Assembly (NCBI GenBank): GCA_963781025.1
Contig: CAWADU010000003.1
Span: 1,054,001 to 1,118,000 of the forward strand
Length of the DNA stretch: 64,000 nucleotides
Direction of reading: 5' to 3'
Origin: Tardibacter sp963781025
GTDB lineage: Bacteria; Pseudomonadota; Alphaproteobacteria; Sphingomonadales; Sphingomonadaceae
Below are positions 16,527 through 25,480 of the stretch, piece after piece. A model generated the notes under the pieces. That model had not been told where the DNA came from. It was given only the letters and a program-made list of their open reading frames with translations, and made no database searches. The translations under genes and the position numbers were made by a program. Numbering within the stretch: position 1 is the stretch's first letter; each line of letters starts with the position of its first letter.

Positions 16527-17735
16527 ATGAAGAAAAGTTTCTGGGAAGCCGGGCACAGGCCCACACTGATCGCCGCATTTCTGTATTTCGATGTAGCGTT
16601 CATGGTCTGGGTTCTCCTCGGTCCGCTGGGCGTCGCGATTTCAGCCGATCTTGGCCTGGCACCGGCGCAAAAGGGACTGATGGTGGCGACGCCCACGCTC
16701 GCGGGTGCGCTGTTGCGGCTGGTCAATGGCCTGTTGGTCGATCGTATCGGACCCAAGATGACCGGGACGTTCGGACAGATCATCGTTATTGCAGGTCTCA
16801 CAACGGCCTGGCTGCTTGGCGTCCACAGCTTTGCGGGAACGCTTGCGGTGGGCGTGGTGCTTGGCTTCGCGGGGGCTTCCTTCGCCGTCGCCCTTCCGCT
16901 TGCGTCCCGCTGGTATCCGCCCGAGCATCAGGGCAAGGCGCTGGGCATCGCCGGCATGGGCAATTCGGGCACCGTGTTCGCCGCCCTGTTCGCGCCTACC
17001 CTCGCCCAGATGTTCGGCTGGACGAATGTGCTGGGAATGGCGGTAATTCCGCTGGTCGTCGTGCTCGGTGTCTATCTGGTGATAGCGAAAGACGCGCCCA
17101 ACGCGCCTCCGGCCAAGCCGTTTGCGGCCTATTTCTCCCCGCTGAAGAACATCGACGCCTGGTGGTTCATGCTGTTCTATGGCGTCACTTTTGGCGGCTT
17201 CGTCGGCTTGTCTTCATCGCTCACCATCTATTTCAACGATCAATACGGCTTGCCCGCCGTCACTGCCGGCTATTTCACGGCGGCTTGCGTGTTCGTCGGC
17301 TCGCTGGTGCGCCCGCTGGGCGGCGCAGTGGCTGACAAGGTCGGCGGCATCAAGTCACTGTCGCTGATGTATGTGATCGCGGCCGTAGCGCTGGCTCTGG
17401 TCAGTTCCGGGCCGACACATGCCGCCGTCGCGCTCGGCCTGTTCGTCGTCGCGATGCTGGCGCTCGGCATGGGCAACGGCGCGGTGTTTCAGCTCGTGCC
17501 GCAGCGTTTCCGTCAGGAGATCGGCGTGATGACCGGCCTCGTCGGCATGGCCGGTGGCATTGGCGGCTTCTACCTTGCCTCAAGCCTCGGTCTCTCGAAG
17601 CAGGCGACCGGCAGCTACCAGGCCGGTTTCCTTATTTTCGCCACCCTCGCCGTTGTCGCGCTCGTCGGGCTGTCAGCAATCAAAAAGCGCTGGCGCACCA
17701 CATGGGGCGCCGCTGTTCAGGGAGTGCGTATCTGA
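16527..17735 (+). CDS. narK: NarK/NasA-type nitrate transporter (MFS)
   Basis: This 402-residue major facilitator protein has about 12 hydrophobic segments and belongs to the nitrate/nitrite porter family. It imports nitrate across the inner membrane for assimilation. The ATG of MKKSFWEAGHRPTL has GGGGG five bases upstream, better than the ATG 12 bases earlier. Nitrate-signature-like glycine-rich segments are visible (GFAGASFAVALPLASRWYPPEHQGKALGIAGMGNSG). The start lies only 71 bp from the divergent kinase start, and no leader RNA is present in that gap. Its stop abuts nirB. Confidence 0.93.
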   Translation: MKKSFWEAGHRPTLIAAFLYFDVAFMVWVLLGPLGVAISADLGLAPAQKGLMVATPTLAGALLRLVNGLLVDRIGPKMTGTFGQIIVIAGLTTAWLLGVHSFAGTLAVGVVLGFAGASFAVALPLASRWYPPEHQGKALGIAGMGNSGTVFAALFAPTLAQMFGWTNVLGMAVIPLVVVLGVYLVIAKDAPNAPPAKPFAAYFSPLKNIDAWWFMLFYGVTFGGFVGLSSSLTIYFNDQYGLPAVTAGYFTAACVFVGSLVRPLGGAVADKVGGIKSLSLMYVIAAVALALVSSGPTHAAVALGLFVVAMLALGMGNGAVFQLVPQRFRQEIGVMTGLVGMAGGIGGFYLASSLGLSKQATGSYQAGFLIFATLAVVALVGLSAIKKRWRTTWGAAVQGVRI

Positions 17736-17773
17736 TGGGCGTTCAGACGAAAATTTCCGCGGAGGCCAGCAAC

Positions 17774-20257
17774 ATGACGCCTATCGGCATGGACAGCCGC
17801 GAGCATTTGATCGTCGTCGGCAACGGCATGGCGGGATGTCGCGCGGTCGAGGAAATCCTGAAGCGCGATGCAGGTCGATACCGGATCACAATCTTCGGCG
17901 CGGAGCCGCGCGTCAATTACAACCGCATCATGCTCTCGCCGCTGCTGGCGGGCGAAAAGGCGTTCGAGGACATCGTCATCAACGACCACGCCTGGTATGA
18001 AGGGCATAATATCCGCCTCGTCGCCGGCGATCCCGTCATCGCCATTGACCGCGAACGGAAGATGGTGGTCGCCCGGTCCGGCTTGGCGGAACATTACGAC
18101 CGGCTGCTGCTGGCCACAGGCTCGGACCCCTTCATCATACCAGTGCCCGGCGCGAAGCTGCCCGGCGTCGTCACCTTCCGCGACATGGACGATGTCGCGG
18201 CAATGCTCCGCGCGGCCGACCAGAGCCGCAACGCGGTGGTGATCGGCGGCGGCCTGCTGGGGCTGGAAGCAGCGCACGGCCTCAGCTTGCGCGGCATGAA
18301 CGTCACGGTCATCCACCTGATGCCGACACTGATGGAACGCCAACTCGACGAAGCCGCCGGATGGCTGTTGAAGACCGCGCTTGAAGGGCGCGGCCAGCAG
18401 ATTTTGACCGGTGCCGACACCGAATGCATCCTGGGCGAAACCAAAGTGGAAGGCGTCAAGCTGAAGGACGGCCGTGTCATTCCGGCCGATCTCGTGGTCA
18501 TGGCGGTCGGTATTCGCCCCAACACGACGCTGGCGAAGGAAGCGGGCCTCGTGGTCGGCCGGGGCATCCAGGTCGATGATCATATGGTCACGTCGGACGA
18601 GGCTGTCACGGCGGTCGGCGAGTGTGTGGAGCATCGCGGCCTCTGCTACGGCCTTGTCGCGCCGCTATGGGAAATGTGCGCCTCGCTTGCCGACGGCCTC
18701 ACCACCGGCCCGGTGCTCGGTTATCAGGGCTCGGTCACGTCGACCAAGCTGAAGGTGGCGGGGCTGGACGTGTTCTCGGCCGGCGACTTCACGGGCGGAG
18801 ACGGCACGGAAGACATCGTCCTGCGCGACGCCACACGCGGCGTGTACAAACGCGTGATCGTGAAGGGCGACAGGTTGATCGGCGCCGTCCTTTATGGCGA
18901 TACGGCTGACGGAAGCTGGTACTTCGACCTGCTGAAAAAGGGCGAGGACATCGCGGACATCCGCGACGCGCTGATCTTCGGCCAGGCTTTCGCGTCCGGT
19001 GGAGGGGCGCATGCGGACCCTAGGGCGGCCGTTGCGGCGCTCTCCGACGATGCGGAGATCTGCGGCTGCAACGGCGTTTCAAAGGGCGGTGTCGTCGCCT
19101 GCATTGAGGGCGGTGCAACCACGCTCGACGCGGTCCGCGCGACCTGCAAGGCTTCGGCGAGCTGCGGATCATGCACGGGGCTTGTCGAAAATCTGCTCGC
19201 CGTCACCCTGGGCGACGAATATGCCGGGGAACGGGCGGCGAAGACGGTGTGCAAGTGCACCAGCTTCACGCATGAGGATGTCCGCCGCCAGATCATCGAG
19301 AAAAATCTCAAGTCCATCCCGCAGGTGATGCAGGAACTGTCCTGGTCAACGCCCGACGGCTGCTATTCCTGCCGCCCGGCGCTCAACTATTACCTGCTGT
19401 GCGCCTGGCCCGCCGAGCATGTCGAAGACCCGCAGAGCCGCTTCGTCAACGAGCGGATGCACGCCAATATCCAGAAAGATGGCACCTATTCGGTCGTCCC
19501 GCGCATGTGGGGCGGCGTCACGACGCCCAAGGAACTGCGCGCCATCGCCGACGCGGCGGAAAAATACAACGCGCGGATGGTGAAAGTGACAGGCGGCCAG
19601 CGGCTGGACCTGTTCGGCATCAAGAAGGAAGACTTGCCCGCGATCTGGGCCGATCTCAATGCCGCCGGCATGGTGTCGGGCCACGCCTATGGCAAGGCGC
19701 TGCGCACGGTGAAGACCTGCGTGGGGTCCGAATGGTGCCGCTTCGGCACACAGGATTCGACCGGCCTTGGCATCAAGACCGAGCAGATGACCTGGGGCTC
19801 ATGGATGCCGCACAAGTTCAAGATCGCGGTATCGGGCTGCCCGCGCAACTGCGCGGAAGCGACGATCAAGGACTTCGGCGTGATCTGCGTCGATTCCGGA
19901 TACGAGCTGCACATCGGCGGCAATGGCGGCATCCACCTGCGGGGCACCGACCTGCTGTGTAAAGTCGAGACCGAGCAGGAAACGCTCGATTATTGCGCGG
20001 CCTTTATCCAGCTCTACCGGGAGGAAGCACGCTATCTCGATCGCACCGCGCCGTGGGTCGAGCGTGTCGGGCTGGACTATATCAAGCAGCGTATCGTCGA
20101 GGACGCGGCAGGTCGCGAAGCACTGCGCGCACGCTTCCTCTATGCCCAGAGCTTCCTCCAGAAGGACCCATGGGCCGAGCGAGCGGCAGGCGCCGAAAGG
20201 GAATTGCACCAGCATATCGCTGAAATCCGGCCCTTCGCGGTCGTTGGAGGACGTTGA
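17774..20257 (+). CDS. nirB: Assimilatory nitrite reductase [NAD(P)H], large subunit
   Basis: This 827-residue cytoplasmic enzyme reduces nitrite to ammonium with six electrons from NAD(P)H. Domains in order: FAD/NAD pyridine-nucleotide oxidoreductase (VVGNGMAGCRAVEE), BFD-like [2Fe-2S] (CGCNGVSKGG...CGSC), then the nitrite/sulfite reductase repeats. The four cysteines binding the [4Fe-4S]-sirohaem are in TCVGSEWCRFG and SGCPRNCAEA. I chose the ATG at 17774 because GGAGG lies eight bases upstream. An ATG at 17735 overlapping the narK stop (TGATG) would add 13 residues. Confidence 0.96.
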   Translation: MTPIGMDSREHLIVVGNGMAGCRAVEEILKRDAGRYRITIFGAEPRVNYNRIMLSPLLAGEKAFEDIVINDHAWYEGHNIRLVAGDPVIAIDRERKMVVARSGLAEHYDRLLLATGSDPFIIPVPGAKLPGVVTFRDMDDVAAMLRAADQSRNAVVIGGGLLGLEAAHGLSLRGMNVTVIHLMPTLMERQLDEAAGWLLKTALEGRGQQILTGADTECILGETKVEGVKLKDGRVIPADLVVMAVGIRPNTTLAKEAGLVVGRGIQVDDHMVTSDEAVTAVGECVEHRGLCYGLVAPLWEMCASLADGLTTGPVLGYQGSVTSTKLKVAGLDVFSAGDFTGGDGTEDIVLRDATRGVYKRVIVKGDRLIGAVLYGDTADGSWYFDLLKKGEDIADIRDALIFGQAFASGGGAHADPRAAVAALSDDAEICGCNGVSKGGVVACIEGGATTLDAVRATCKASASCGSCTGLVENLLAVTLGDEYAGERAAKTVCKCTSFTHEDVRRQIIEKNLKSIPQVMQELSWSTPDGCYSCRPALNYYLLCAWPAEHVEDPQSRFVNERMHANIQKDGTYSVVPRMWGGVTTPKELRAIADAAEKYNARMVKVTGGQRLDLFGIKKEDLPAIWADLNAAGMVSGHAYGKALRTVKTCVGSEWCRFGTQDSTGLGIKTEQMTWGSWMPHKFKIAVSGCPRNCAEATIKDFGVICVDSGYELHIGGNGGIHLRGTDLLCKVETEQETLDYCAAFIQLYREEARYLDRTAPWVERVGLDYIKQRIVEDAAGREALRARFLYAQSFLQKDPWAERAAGAERELHQHIAEIRPFAVVGGR

Positions 20258-20260
20258 ACC

Positions 20261-20599
20261 ATGATCGCTGATTGGCTTGATATCGGCCCGGTCGACCAGT
20301 TGCCCGCGCTTGGCGCGCGCACCCTGCCGGTTCAGGGAGGCGAGCAGATCGCCATTTTCCGGACCGCCAATGGCGAGGTCTATGCGCTGGTCGACAAATG
20401 CCCGCACAAGCAAGGCCCGCTTAGTCAGGGCATCGTGCACGACAGTAGCGTCACCTGCCCGCTGCATAACTGGCGCATCTCGCTCATTACGGGCGAGGCG
20501 CTGGGCGAAGACAAGGGCTGCACCCGCGTCATCCCGGTGAAGGTGGACGCCGGCCGCGTCCTGATCTGTCGCGCTTCGACACTTGCCGCAGCCGCCTGA
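20261..20599 (+). CDS. nirD: Nitrite reductase small subunit, Rieske-type
   Basis: This 112-residue Rieske [2Fe-2S]-fold subunit pairs with NirB. CPHKQGPLSQG and CPLHNWRISL supply the Cys-x-His pairs, so the cluster ligands are complete; some NirD proteins lack them. GGAGG precedes the ATG, and only three bases separate it from nirB. The nitrate reductase gene follows directly. Confidence 0.95.
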   Translation: MIADWLDIGPVDQLPALGARTLPVQGGEQIAIFRTANGEVYALVDKCPHKQGPLSQGIVHDSSVTCPLHNWRISLITGEALGEDKGCTRVIPVKVDAGRVLICRASTLAAAA

Positions 20600-20600
20600 C

Positions 20601-23204
20601 GTGACGCCTATCCGCACCACCTGCGCCTATTGCGGCGTTGGCTGCGGGGTAAAGGCCACGCCCGGCATAGGACGGGCCGTGACGATAGAGGGCGATCCCG
20701 ATCATCCCGCGAACGGGGGGCGGCTCTGTTCCAAGGGAACGCACCTTGGTGAAACGGTGGGTCTTGAAGGCCGTCTGCTTCACCCGGCGATCGGCAGGAA
20801 ACAGGCCGGTTGGGAAAAGGCGCTCGATCTCGTCGCACGCAGATTTGCCGACACCATTGCCCAACATGGCCCGGACAGCGTCGCTTTCTATGTCTCGGGC
20901 CAGTTGCTGACCGAAGACTATTATGTCGCCAACAAGCTGATGAAAGGCTTCATCGGCTCGGGCAATATCGACACCAACTCGCGTCTCTGCATGTCGAGCG
21001 CGGTGGCAGGGCACAACCGTGCCTTTGGAGAGGATGTCGTCCCTGCCAGCTATGACGATCTGGACGAGGCGGATCTGGTCGTTCTTGTCGGGTCGAACAC
21101 CGCCTGGTGCCACCCCATCGTCTATCAGCGGATTCTGGCGGCGCGCGAGAAGCGCGGAACGAAGATCGTGGTGATAGACCCGCGCCGGACCGAGACGTGC
21201 GAGGACGCGGACCTGCACCTCGCTATCCGCCCCGGCACCGACGTCGCGCTTATGAACGGGTTGCTCGCCCATTGCCGGCGCGAGGGGCTAGTCGACGAAG
21301 ATTATCTCTCGCAAAGCGTCGCGGTGCCGGAAGGCTTTTGGGATGCGCTCGGCGACAACGACCTCTGGTCGGTCGCCCGCGTCTGCGACGTGGCCGTTCC
21401 CGACCTTCAGCAGTTCTTCGACCTTTTTGCCGCCAACCCACGGACGATCACCCTGTTCAGCCAGGGCATCAACCAGTCGATTCGCGGCACGGATCAGGTG
21501 AACGCGATCATCAACGTCCACCTGGCGACAGGACGAATCGGCAAGCCGGGAGCGGCTCCTTTTTCGATCACCGGCCAGCCCAACGCCATGGGCGGGCGCG
21601 AGGTGGGCGGGCTTGCCTCAACGCTCGCCGCGCACATGGATTTCGCGCCCGAGAACGTCGCCCGCGTCCGCCGGTTCTGGAGCGCACCGGCCATGGCCGC
21701 CAAACCCGGCCTCAAGGCGGTCGACATGTTCCGCCAAATTCGCGACGGAAAGATCAAGGCGATCTGGATCATGGCGACCAATCCCGCGGTCAGCCTGCCT
21801 GACGCGAATATGGTACGTGAGGCGCTGGCCGCCTGTCCGTTCGTGGTCGTGTCCGACTGCATTGCCGAAACCGACACCACCGCCTTTGCCCATGTCCGCC
21901 TGCCCGCCGCCGGATGGGGCGAGAAGGACGGCACCGTCACCAATTCCGAACGCCGGATCAGCCGCCAGCGGCCGCTGTTCCCCTCGCCCGGCGAAGCGAA
22001 GCCGGACTGGTGGATCGTGAAGGAAGTCGCCCGCCGCATGGGCTGGGCCGCTGCCTTCGCCTATGACCGGCCCGCCGATATCTATCGCGAGCATGCCCGG
22101 CTTTCGACCTATGAAAACAGGGGTTCGCGGGTGTTCGACATCGGCCATCACGGCGCAATCGCAAACCCGGATTATGACGCAATGGAGCCGTTCCGTTGGG
22201 GCGCGACGCCATTTGTCGACGGCCGCTTCCCTACGCCTGACGGCAAGGCCCGGATGATCGCCGTCAGACAGGCCGAAATCGCGCCTCTTGCCCAATGGCC
22301 GCTGACGCTCAACACCGGCCGCTATCGCGACCAATGGCACACCATGACAAGGACCGGCCTTTCGCCCCGCCTGTCGCGCCACCGGCAAGAGCCCCTTGTC
22401 GAGGTCCATCCCGCCGATGCCGTCGCTTTCAGGCTTGCCGACGGCGGGCTTGCGCGCGTGATCACAGCACAAGGACAAAGCATCTTCCGGGTCAGCATCA
22501 GCGACGGCCAACGCCGCGGAGAAATGTTCGTCCCGATCCATTGGACGGACCAGCAATCGACAGGCGGGCGCGCGGGTCTGCTCCCCCGCCCCGCCGTCGA
22601 CCCTTTTTCAGGTCAGCCCGGTTTCAAGTCCACGCCCGCGCGGATCGAGGCGATCGTAACCGAGTGGACCGGGTTTCTCGTGTCCGCCGAAGCACCGGGG
22701 ATGATCGATGCCGTCCATGCCACCCGCGTTCGCGTCGGTGGCGGTTGGCTGGTCGAGCTTGCGGGGAACGGCGACATTGCCGCATTGGCGAAACATCTGC
22801 TGCCCAAGGGCGAACGCGTGGAAGCGAGCGATGCCGCGCGCGGGCAAATGCGTATCGCCGTCCTCGCTGCAGGACGGCTGAAAGCCGCGCTCTATATCTC
22901 GCGCACCGGCAGCCTTCCCTCGCGCGAATGGCTTGTCAGTCAGCTCGAAACACCCGAGGAAACATCGCCCGTCGCGCTTCTGGCGGGCCGTCCCGCCAAG
23001 CCCGCGCTCGACCGGGGCCCAATCATCTGCGTCTGCTTCGACGTGGGCATGAAATCCATCCTCGCAGCGATCGCTACCAAATCGCTTACCAGCGTCGACG
23101 AAGTCGGCGCGCATCTCAAGGCCGGGACCAACTGCGGTTCCTGCCGGCCCGCCATCGCCAGGCTGTTGAAACCCGTCGACAAGGAAGTCAGCCATGCCGT
23201 GTGA
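20601..23204 (+). CDS. nasA: Assimilatory nitrate reductase, catalytic subunit
   Basis: This roughly 867-residue molybdopterin enzyme reduces nitrate to nitrite in the cytoplasm. The N-terminal [4Fe-4S] motif is CAYCGVGCG...CSKG, followed by the Mo-bisMGD domains (SSAVAGHNRAFG, GSNTAWCHPI, TNPAVSLPDAN). The C-terminus carries a BFD-like [2Fe-2S] domain (ICVCFDVGMK...NCGSCRPAIARLL), as in Klebsiella-type NasA. A GTG one base after the nirD stop is the likely start; a TTG 18 bases earlier inside nirD is possible. No convincing Shine-Dalgarno is visible, so translation is probably coupled to nirD. Confidence 0.95.
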   Translation: MTPIRTTCAYCGVGCGVKATPGIGRAVTIEGDPDHPANGGRLCSKGTHLGETVGLEGRLLHPAIGRKQAGWEKALDLVARRFADTIAQHGPDSVAFYVSGQLLTEDYYVANKLMKGFIGSGNIDTNSRLCMSSAVAGHNRAFGEDVVPASYDDLDEADLVVLVGSNTAWCHPIVYQRILAAREKRGTKIVVIDPRRTETCEDADLHLAIRPGTDVALMNGLLAHCRREGLVDEDYLSQSVAVPEGFWDALGDNDLWSVARVCDVAVPDLQQFFDLFAANPRTITLFSQGINQSIRGTDQVNAIINVHLATGRIGKPGAAPFSITGQPNAMGGREVGGLASTLAAHMDFAPENVARVRRFWSAPAMAAKPGLKAVDMFRQIRDGKIKAIWIMATNPAVSLPDANMVREALAACPFVVVSDCIAETDTTAFAHVRLPAAGWGEKDGTVTNSERRISRQRPLFPSPGEAKPDWWIVKEVARRMGWAAAFAYDRPADIYREHARLSTYENRGSRVFDIGHHGAIANPDYDAMEPFRWGATPFVDGRFPTPDGKARMIAVRQAEIAPLAQWPLTLNTGRYRDQWHTMTRTGLSPRLSRHRQEPLVEVHPADAVAFRLADGGLARVITAQGQSIFRVSISDGQRRGEMFVPIHWTDQQSTGGRAGLLPRPAVDPFSGQPGFKSTPARIEAIVTEWTGFLVSAEAPGMIDAVHATRVRVGGGWLVELAGNGDIAALAKHLLPKGERVEASDAARGQMRIAVLAAGRLKAALYISRTGSLPSREWLVSQLETPEETSPVALLAGRPAKPALDRGPIICVCFDVGMKSILAAIATKSLTSVDEVGAHLKAGTNCGSCRPAIARLLKPVDKEVSHAV

Positions 23205-23979
23205 GACACTCATGCACCCGGGCGAAGTCTGGCTGGTCGGCGCGGGGCCGGGCGACCCCGACCTGTTGACCCGCAAGGCGGAGAAGTTGATCCGCGCCGC
23301 CGATGTGATCTTTTACGATGCATTGGTCGGCCCCGGCATTCTCGACCTTGCCCCAACGAGAACGCGTCTCGTGCCTGTCGGCAAGAGATCGGGGCGGCAC
23401 TCCAAGGATCAATCGAGCATCAATGACCTGCTGCTTGAAGCGGCACGGGCAGGATTGCGTGTGGTGCGGCTGAAGGGTGGCGACCCCTCGATCTTCGGCC
23501 GCTCGGCGGAAGAAATGGAGCATCTGCGCGGGAATGGCATCGCCGTACACGTCGTGCCGGGAATTACCGCCGCAGCCGCCGCAGCCGCCGGAAGCGGCAT
23601 TTCCCTGACGCTCAGGGGCATGGCGCGTCGGCTTCAGTTCGTCACCGCACATGCCCGCGCGGGCGAGCCGCTCGATCTGGACTGGAAGGCGCTTGCCGAT
23701 CCCGATGCGATGCTCGCCGTCTACATGGGGCGCGCCGCAGCCGCGCAAATCGCTGCGAGCCTGATGGCCGCCGGCCTTGCCCCCGGTACGCCTGTCCTGG
23801 CCGTGGAGAATGCGAGCCTGCCTTCCGAACGGCGCTTTTCAACGCGGCTCGATCTGCTGGGGCTGGCGGTGCAGACCGCGATCGGCGATGGGCCCGCCGT
23901 GTTGCTTATCGGCAAGGCGGTATCGGCGGCGACGACAAACCTGTACGCCAGAACGTCGGACGTGGCGGCTTCCGCCTAG
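23194..23979 (+). CDS. cobA: Uroporphyrinogen-III C-methyltransferase
   Basis: This 261-residue SAM-dependent methyltransferase (SUMT) makes precorrin-2, the precursor of the sirohaem needed by NirB. VGAGPGDPDLLTRKAEKLI, the VVRLKGGDPSIFGR motif and HVVPGITAAAAAAA are family signatures. AAGGAAG precedes the ATG, which overlaps the nasA stop by 11 bases. There is no CysG-A (dehydrogenase/ferrochelatase) part, so those steps are encoded elsewhere. Its place at the end of the nas operon matches P. aeruginosa. Confidence 0.94.
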   Translation: MPCETLMHPGEVWLVGAGPGDPDLLTRKAEKLIRAADVIFYDALVGPGILDLAPTRTRLVPVGKRSGRHSKDQSSINDLLLEAARAGLRVVRLKGGDPSIFGRSAEEMEHLRGNGIAVHVVPGITAAAAAAAGSGISLTLRGMARRLQFVTAHARAGEPLDLDWKALADPDAMLAVYMGRAAAAQIAASLMAAGLAPGTPVLAVENASLPSERRFSTRLDLLGLAVQTAIGDGPAVLLIGKAVSAATTNLYARTSDVAASA

Positions 23980-24323
23980 CGTTTTTTCTGGCCGCCCCCG
24001 GTCCACACCTGCTTACGCGACATCCACGGCGCGGCATCCACAACTTCGGCCCGCTTGGTCGAACGGTTGTAAAGGCACAGCGCCATGCCTTGCTTCCCGC
24101 TCATATGCGCCTGGGGATAGGTGCCGGTTATGAGGCGCGCATCGACGCCCATCTGATCGCTGAACCTGAGGGGCGACGGCGCGAAAGCTGCGTCCCGAAA
24201 TCCGCTGGCGCGGAGGCAGGCGAGCGAAGACACCCGATCCAGCTCCTGGTAGCTCTGAGGCGTTGCGGCCGATGCGGGCAGCGCCGCAAAGCCCGCCATG
24301 ATAATCAAAATTCCCCAAATCAT
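23976..24323 (-). CDS. Small secreted protein, unknown function
   Basis: This 115-residue protein has an N-terminal hydrophobic signal segment ending near ALPASAA, so it is probably exported to the periplasm. The mature part has two cysteines (SLACLRASGF, MALCLYN) that could form a disulfide, and ends basic (GGGQKKR). It overlaps the convergent cobA stop by four bases and overlaps the upstream anmK by four bases, so it is translated with anmK. I recognise no family. Confidence 0.7.
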   Translation of the reverse strand: MIWGILIIMAGFAALPASAATPQSYQELDRVSSLACLRASGFRDAAFAPSPLRFSDQMGVDARLITGTYPQAHMSGKQGMALCLYNRSTKRAEVVDAAPWMSRKQVWTGGGQKKR

Positions 24324-25447
24324 ATGTTTGCCATGCCTTTTTTGAGCAATGTTTGAGGTACCGATACACGACCGCCGCTAACGGGCGCATTAACACCGGT
24401 TGTTTCCGGATAGCTGGTCGGCTTGCCCTGCAGGAAGCGCACCGCGAGATAGGCGAAGGCTTCCGCCTCCGTGGCGTCGCCATTCCATCCCAGATCGTCA
24501 ACGGGCGTCACCGGCACTCCACAGCGCGCGGCAATCATGCCCATCAACGTCCGGTTATGGCGGCCGCCCCCCGCGACATGGATCGCGCGCGGTCGAACCG
24601 GACAATGCGCAATGCCCCGCGCCACGGCCGAAGCGGTGAACGCCGTCAGCGTCGCCGCGCCATCCGTCAGCGGCAAACCGCGCACCGCGTCTATCGAAAA
24701 GTCGTTGCGGTCAAGCGACTTGGGCGGCGGTTCTTCGAACCAGGGATGCGACATCATTTGCGACAGCACGTCTTCGCGCACCCGACCCTGGGCCGCCGCT
24801 GCGCCGCCTTCATCATGGGAGAGCCCGGCGTGTTCGTGCATCCAGTCATCGATCAGCGCATTACCCGGCCCCGTGTCGAACGCAAGCAGCAGGCCTGTCG
24901 ATCCCACGAAGGTAAGGTTGCCCACGCCGCCGAGGTTCAGCACGACCGCAGGGCATTCGCGATCCGAAAGACGCGCGGCATGATAAACTGGAACGAGCGG
25001 CGCGCCCTGGCCGCCCTGTTCGACATCCGCTGACCTGAAATCGTCGACAACCATCAGGCCGAGCGCGTGGGCGAGTACCTGCCCGTCGCCGATCTGCCAG
25101 GTCCAACCCCTGTCCGGGCGGTGGGCGACCGTCTGGCCGTGATAGCCGACGGCGCCGATATCAGCCGCGTTCCGGCCGATTTTCCTGAGCAACGCCTCCA
25201 CCGCCTCGATATGGCGACGATCGACGACCCGGCTGGCAGCGGCAATATCGGGATGGTCGTCCGGCGCGCTGAGGCCCTGCGCATGCATCAGGGCGCTACG
25301 CAGAACCCCGCGGTCTTCCTCGCTGTAGGGCAGACTCACGAAATCGAGCGGGCGCACCACTTCTTCGCCATCGGTTTCGATGAGCGCGGCATCCACTCCA
25401 TCCATGGAAGTCCCGGACATCAATCCGATAGCGAGCATGCTGTTCAT
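24320..25447 (-). CDS. anmK: Anhydro-N-acetylmuramic acid kinase
   Basis: This 375-residue sugar kinase phosphorylates and opens 1,6-anhydro-MurNAc during peptidoglycan recycling. GLMSGTSMDGVDAAL is the phosphate-binding signature, and GYHGQTVAHRP and NLGGVGNLTF follow as expected for AnmK. It is divergent from tyrS across a gap of about 33 bp and is followed by the small secreted protein in a 4-base overlap. An in-frame ATG nine bases later (MLAIGLMSG) could be the true start. Confidence 0.95.
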   Translation of the reverse strand: MNSMLAIGLMSGTSMDGVDAALIETDGEEVVRPLDFVSLPYSEEDRGVLRSALMHAQGLSAPDDHPDIAAASRVVDRRHIEAVEALLRKIGRNAADIGAVGYHGQTVAHRPDRGWTWQIGDGQVLAHALGLMVVDDFRSADVEQGGQGAPLVPVYHAARLSDRECPAVVLNLGGVGNLTFVGSTGLLLAFDTGPGNALIDDWMHEHAGLSHDEGGAAAAQGRVREDVLSQMMSHPWFEEPPPKSLDRNDFSIDAVRGLPLTDGAATLTAFTASAVARGIAHCPVRPRAIHVAGGGRHNRTLMGMIAARCGVPVTPVDDLGWNGDATEAEAFAYLAVRFLQGKPTSYPETTGVNAPVSGGRVSVPQTLLKKGMANI

Positions 25448-25480
25448 AACCCGCGCCCCATGCTAACCGCCCATCTCATC

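Noticed and set aside
14632..16530. Open reading frame of 632 codons on the plus strand, directly after the nas leader terminator
   Set aside because: It is the antisense of the PP2C-kinase gene. Its product has no family features, while the minus-strand product has intact phosphatase and kinase motifs.
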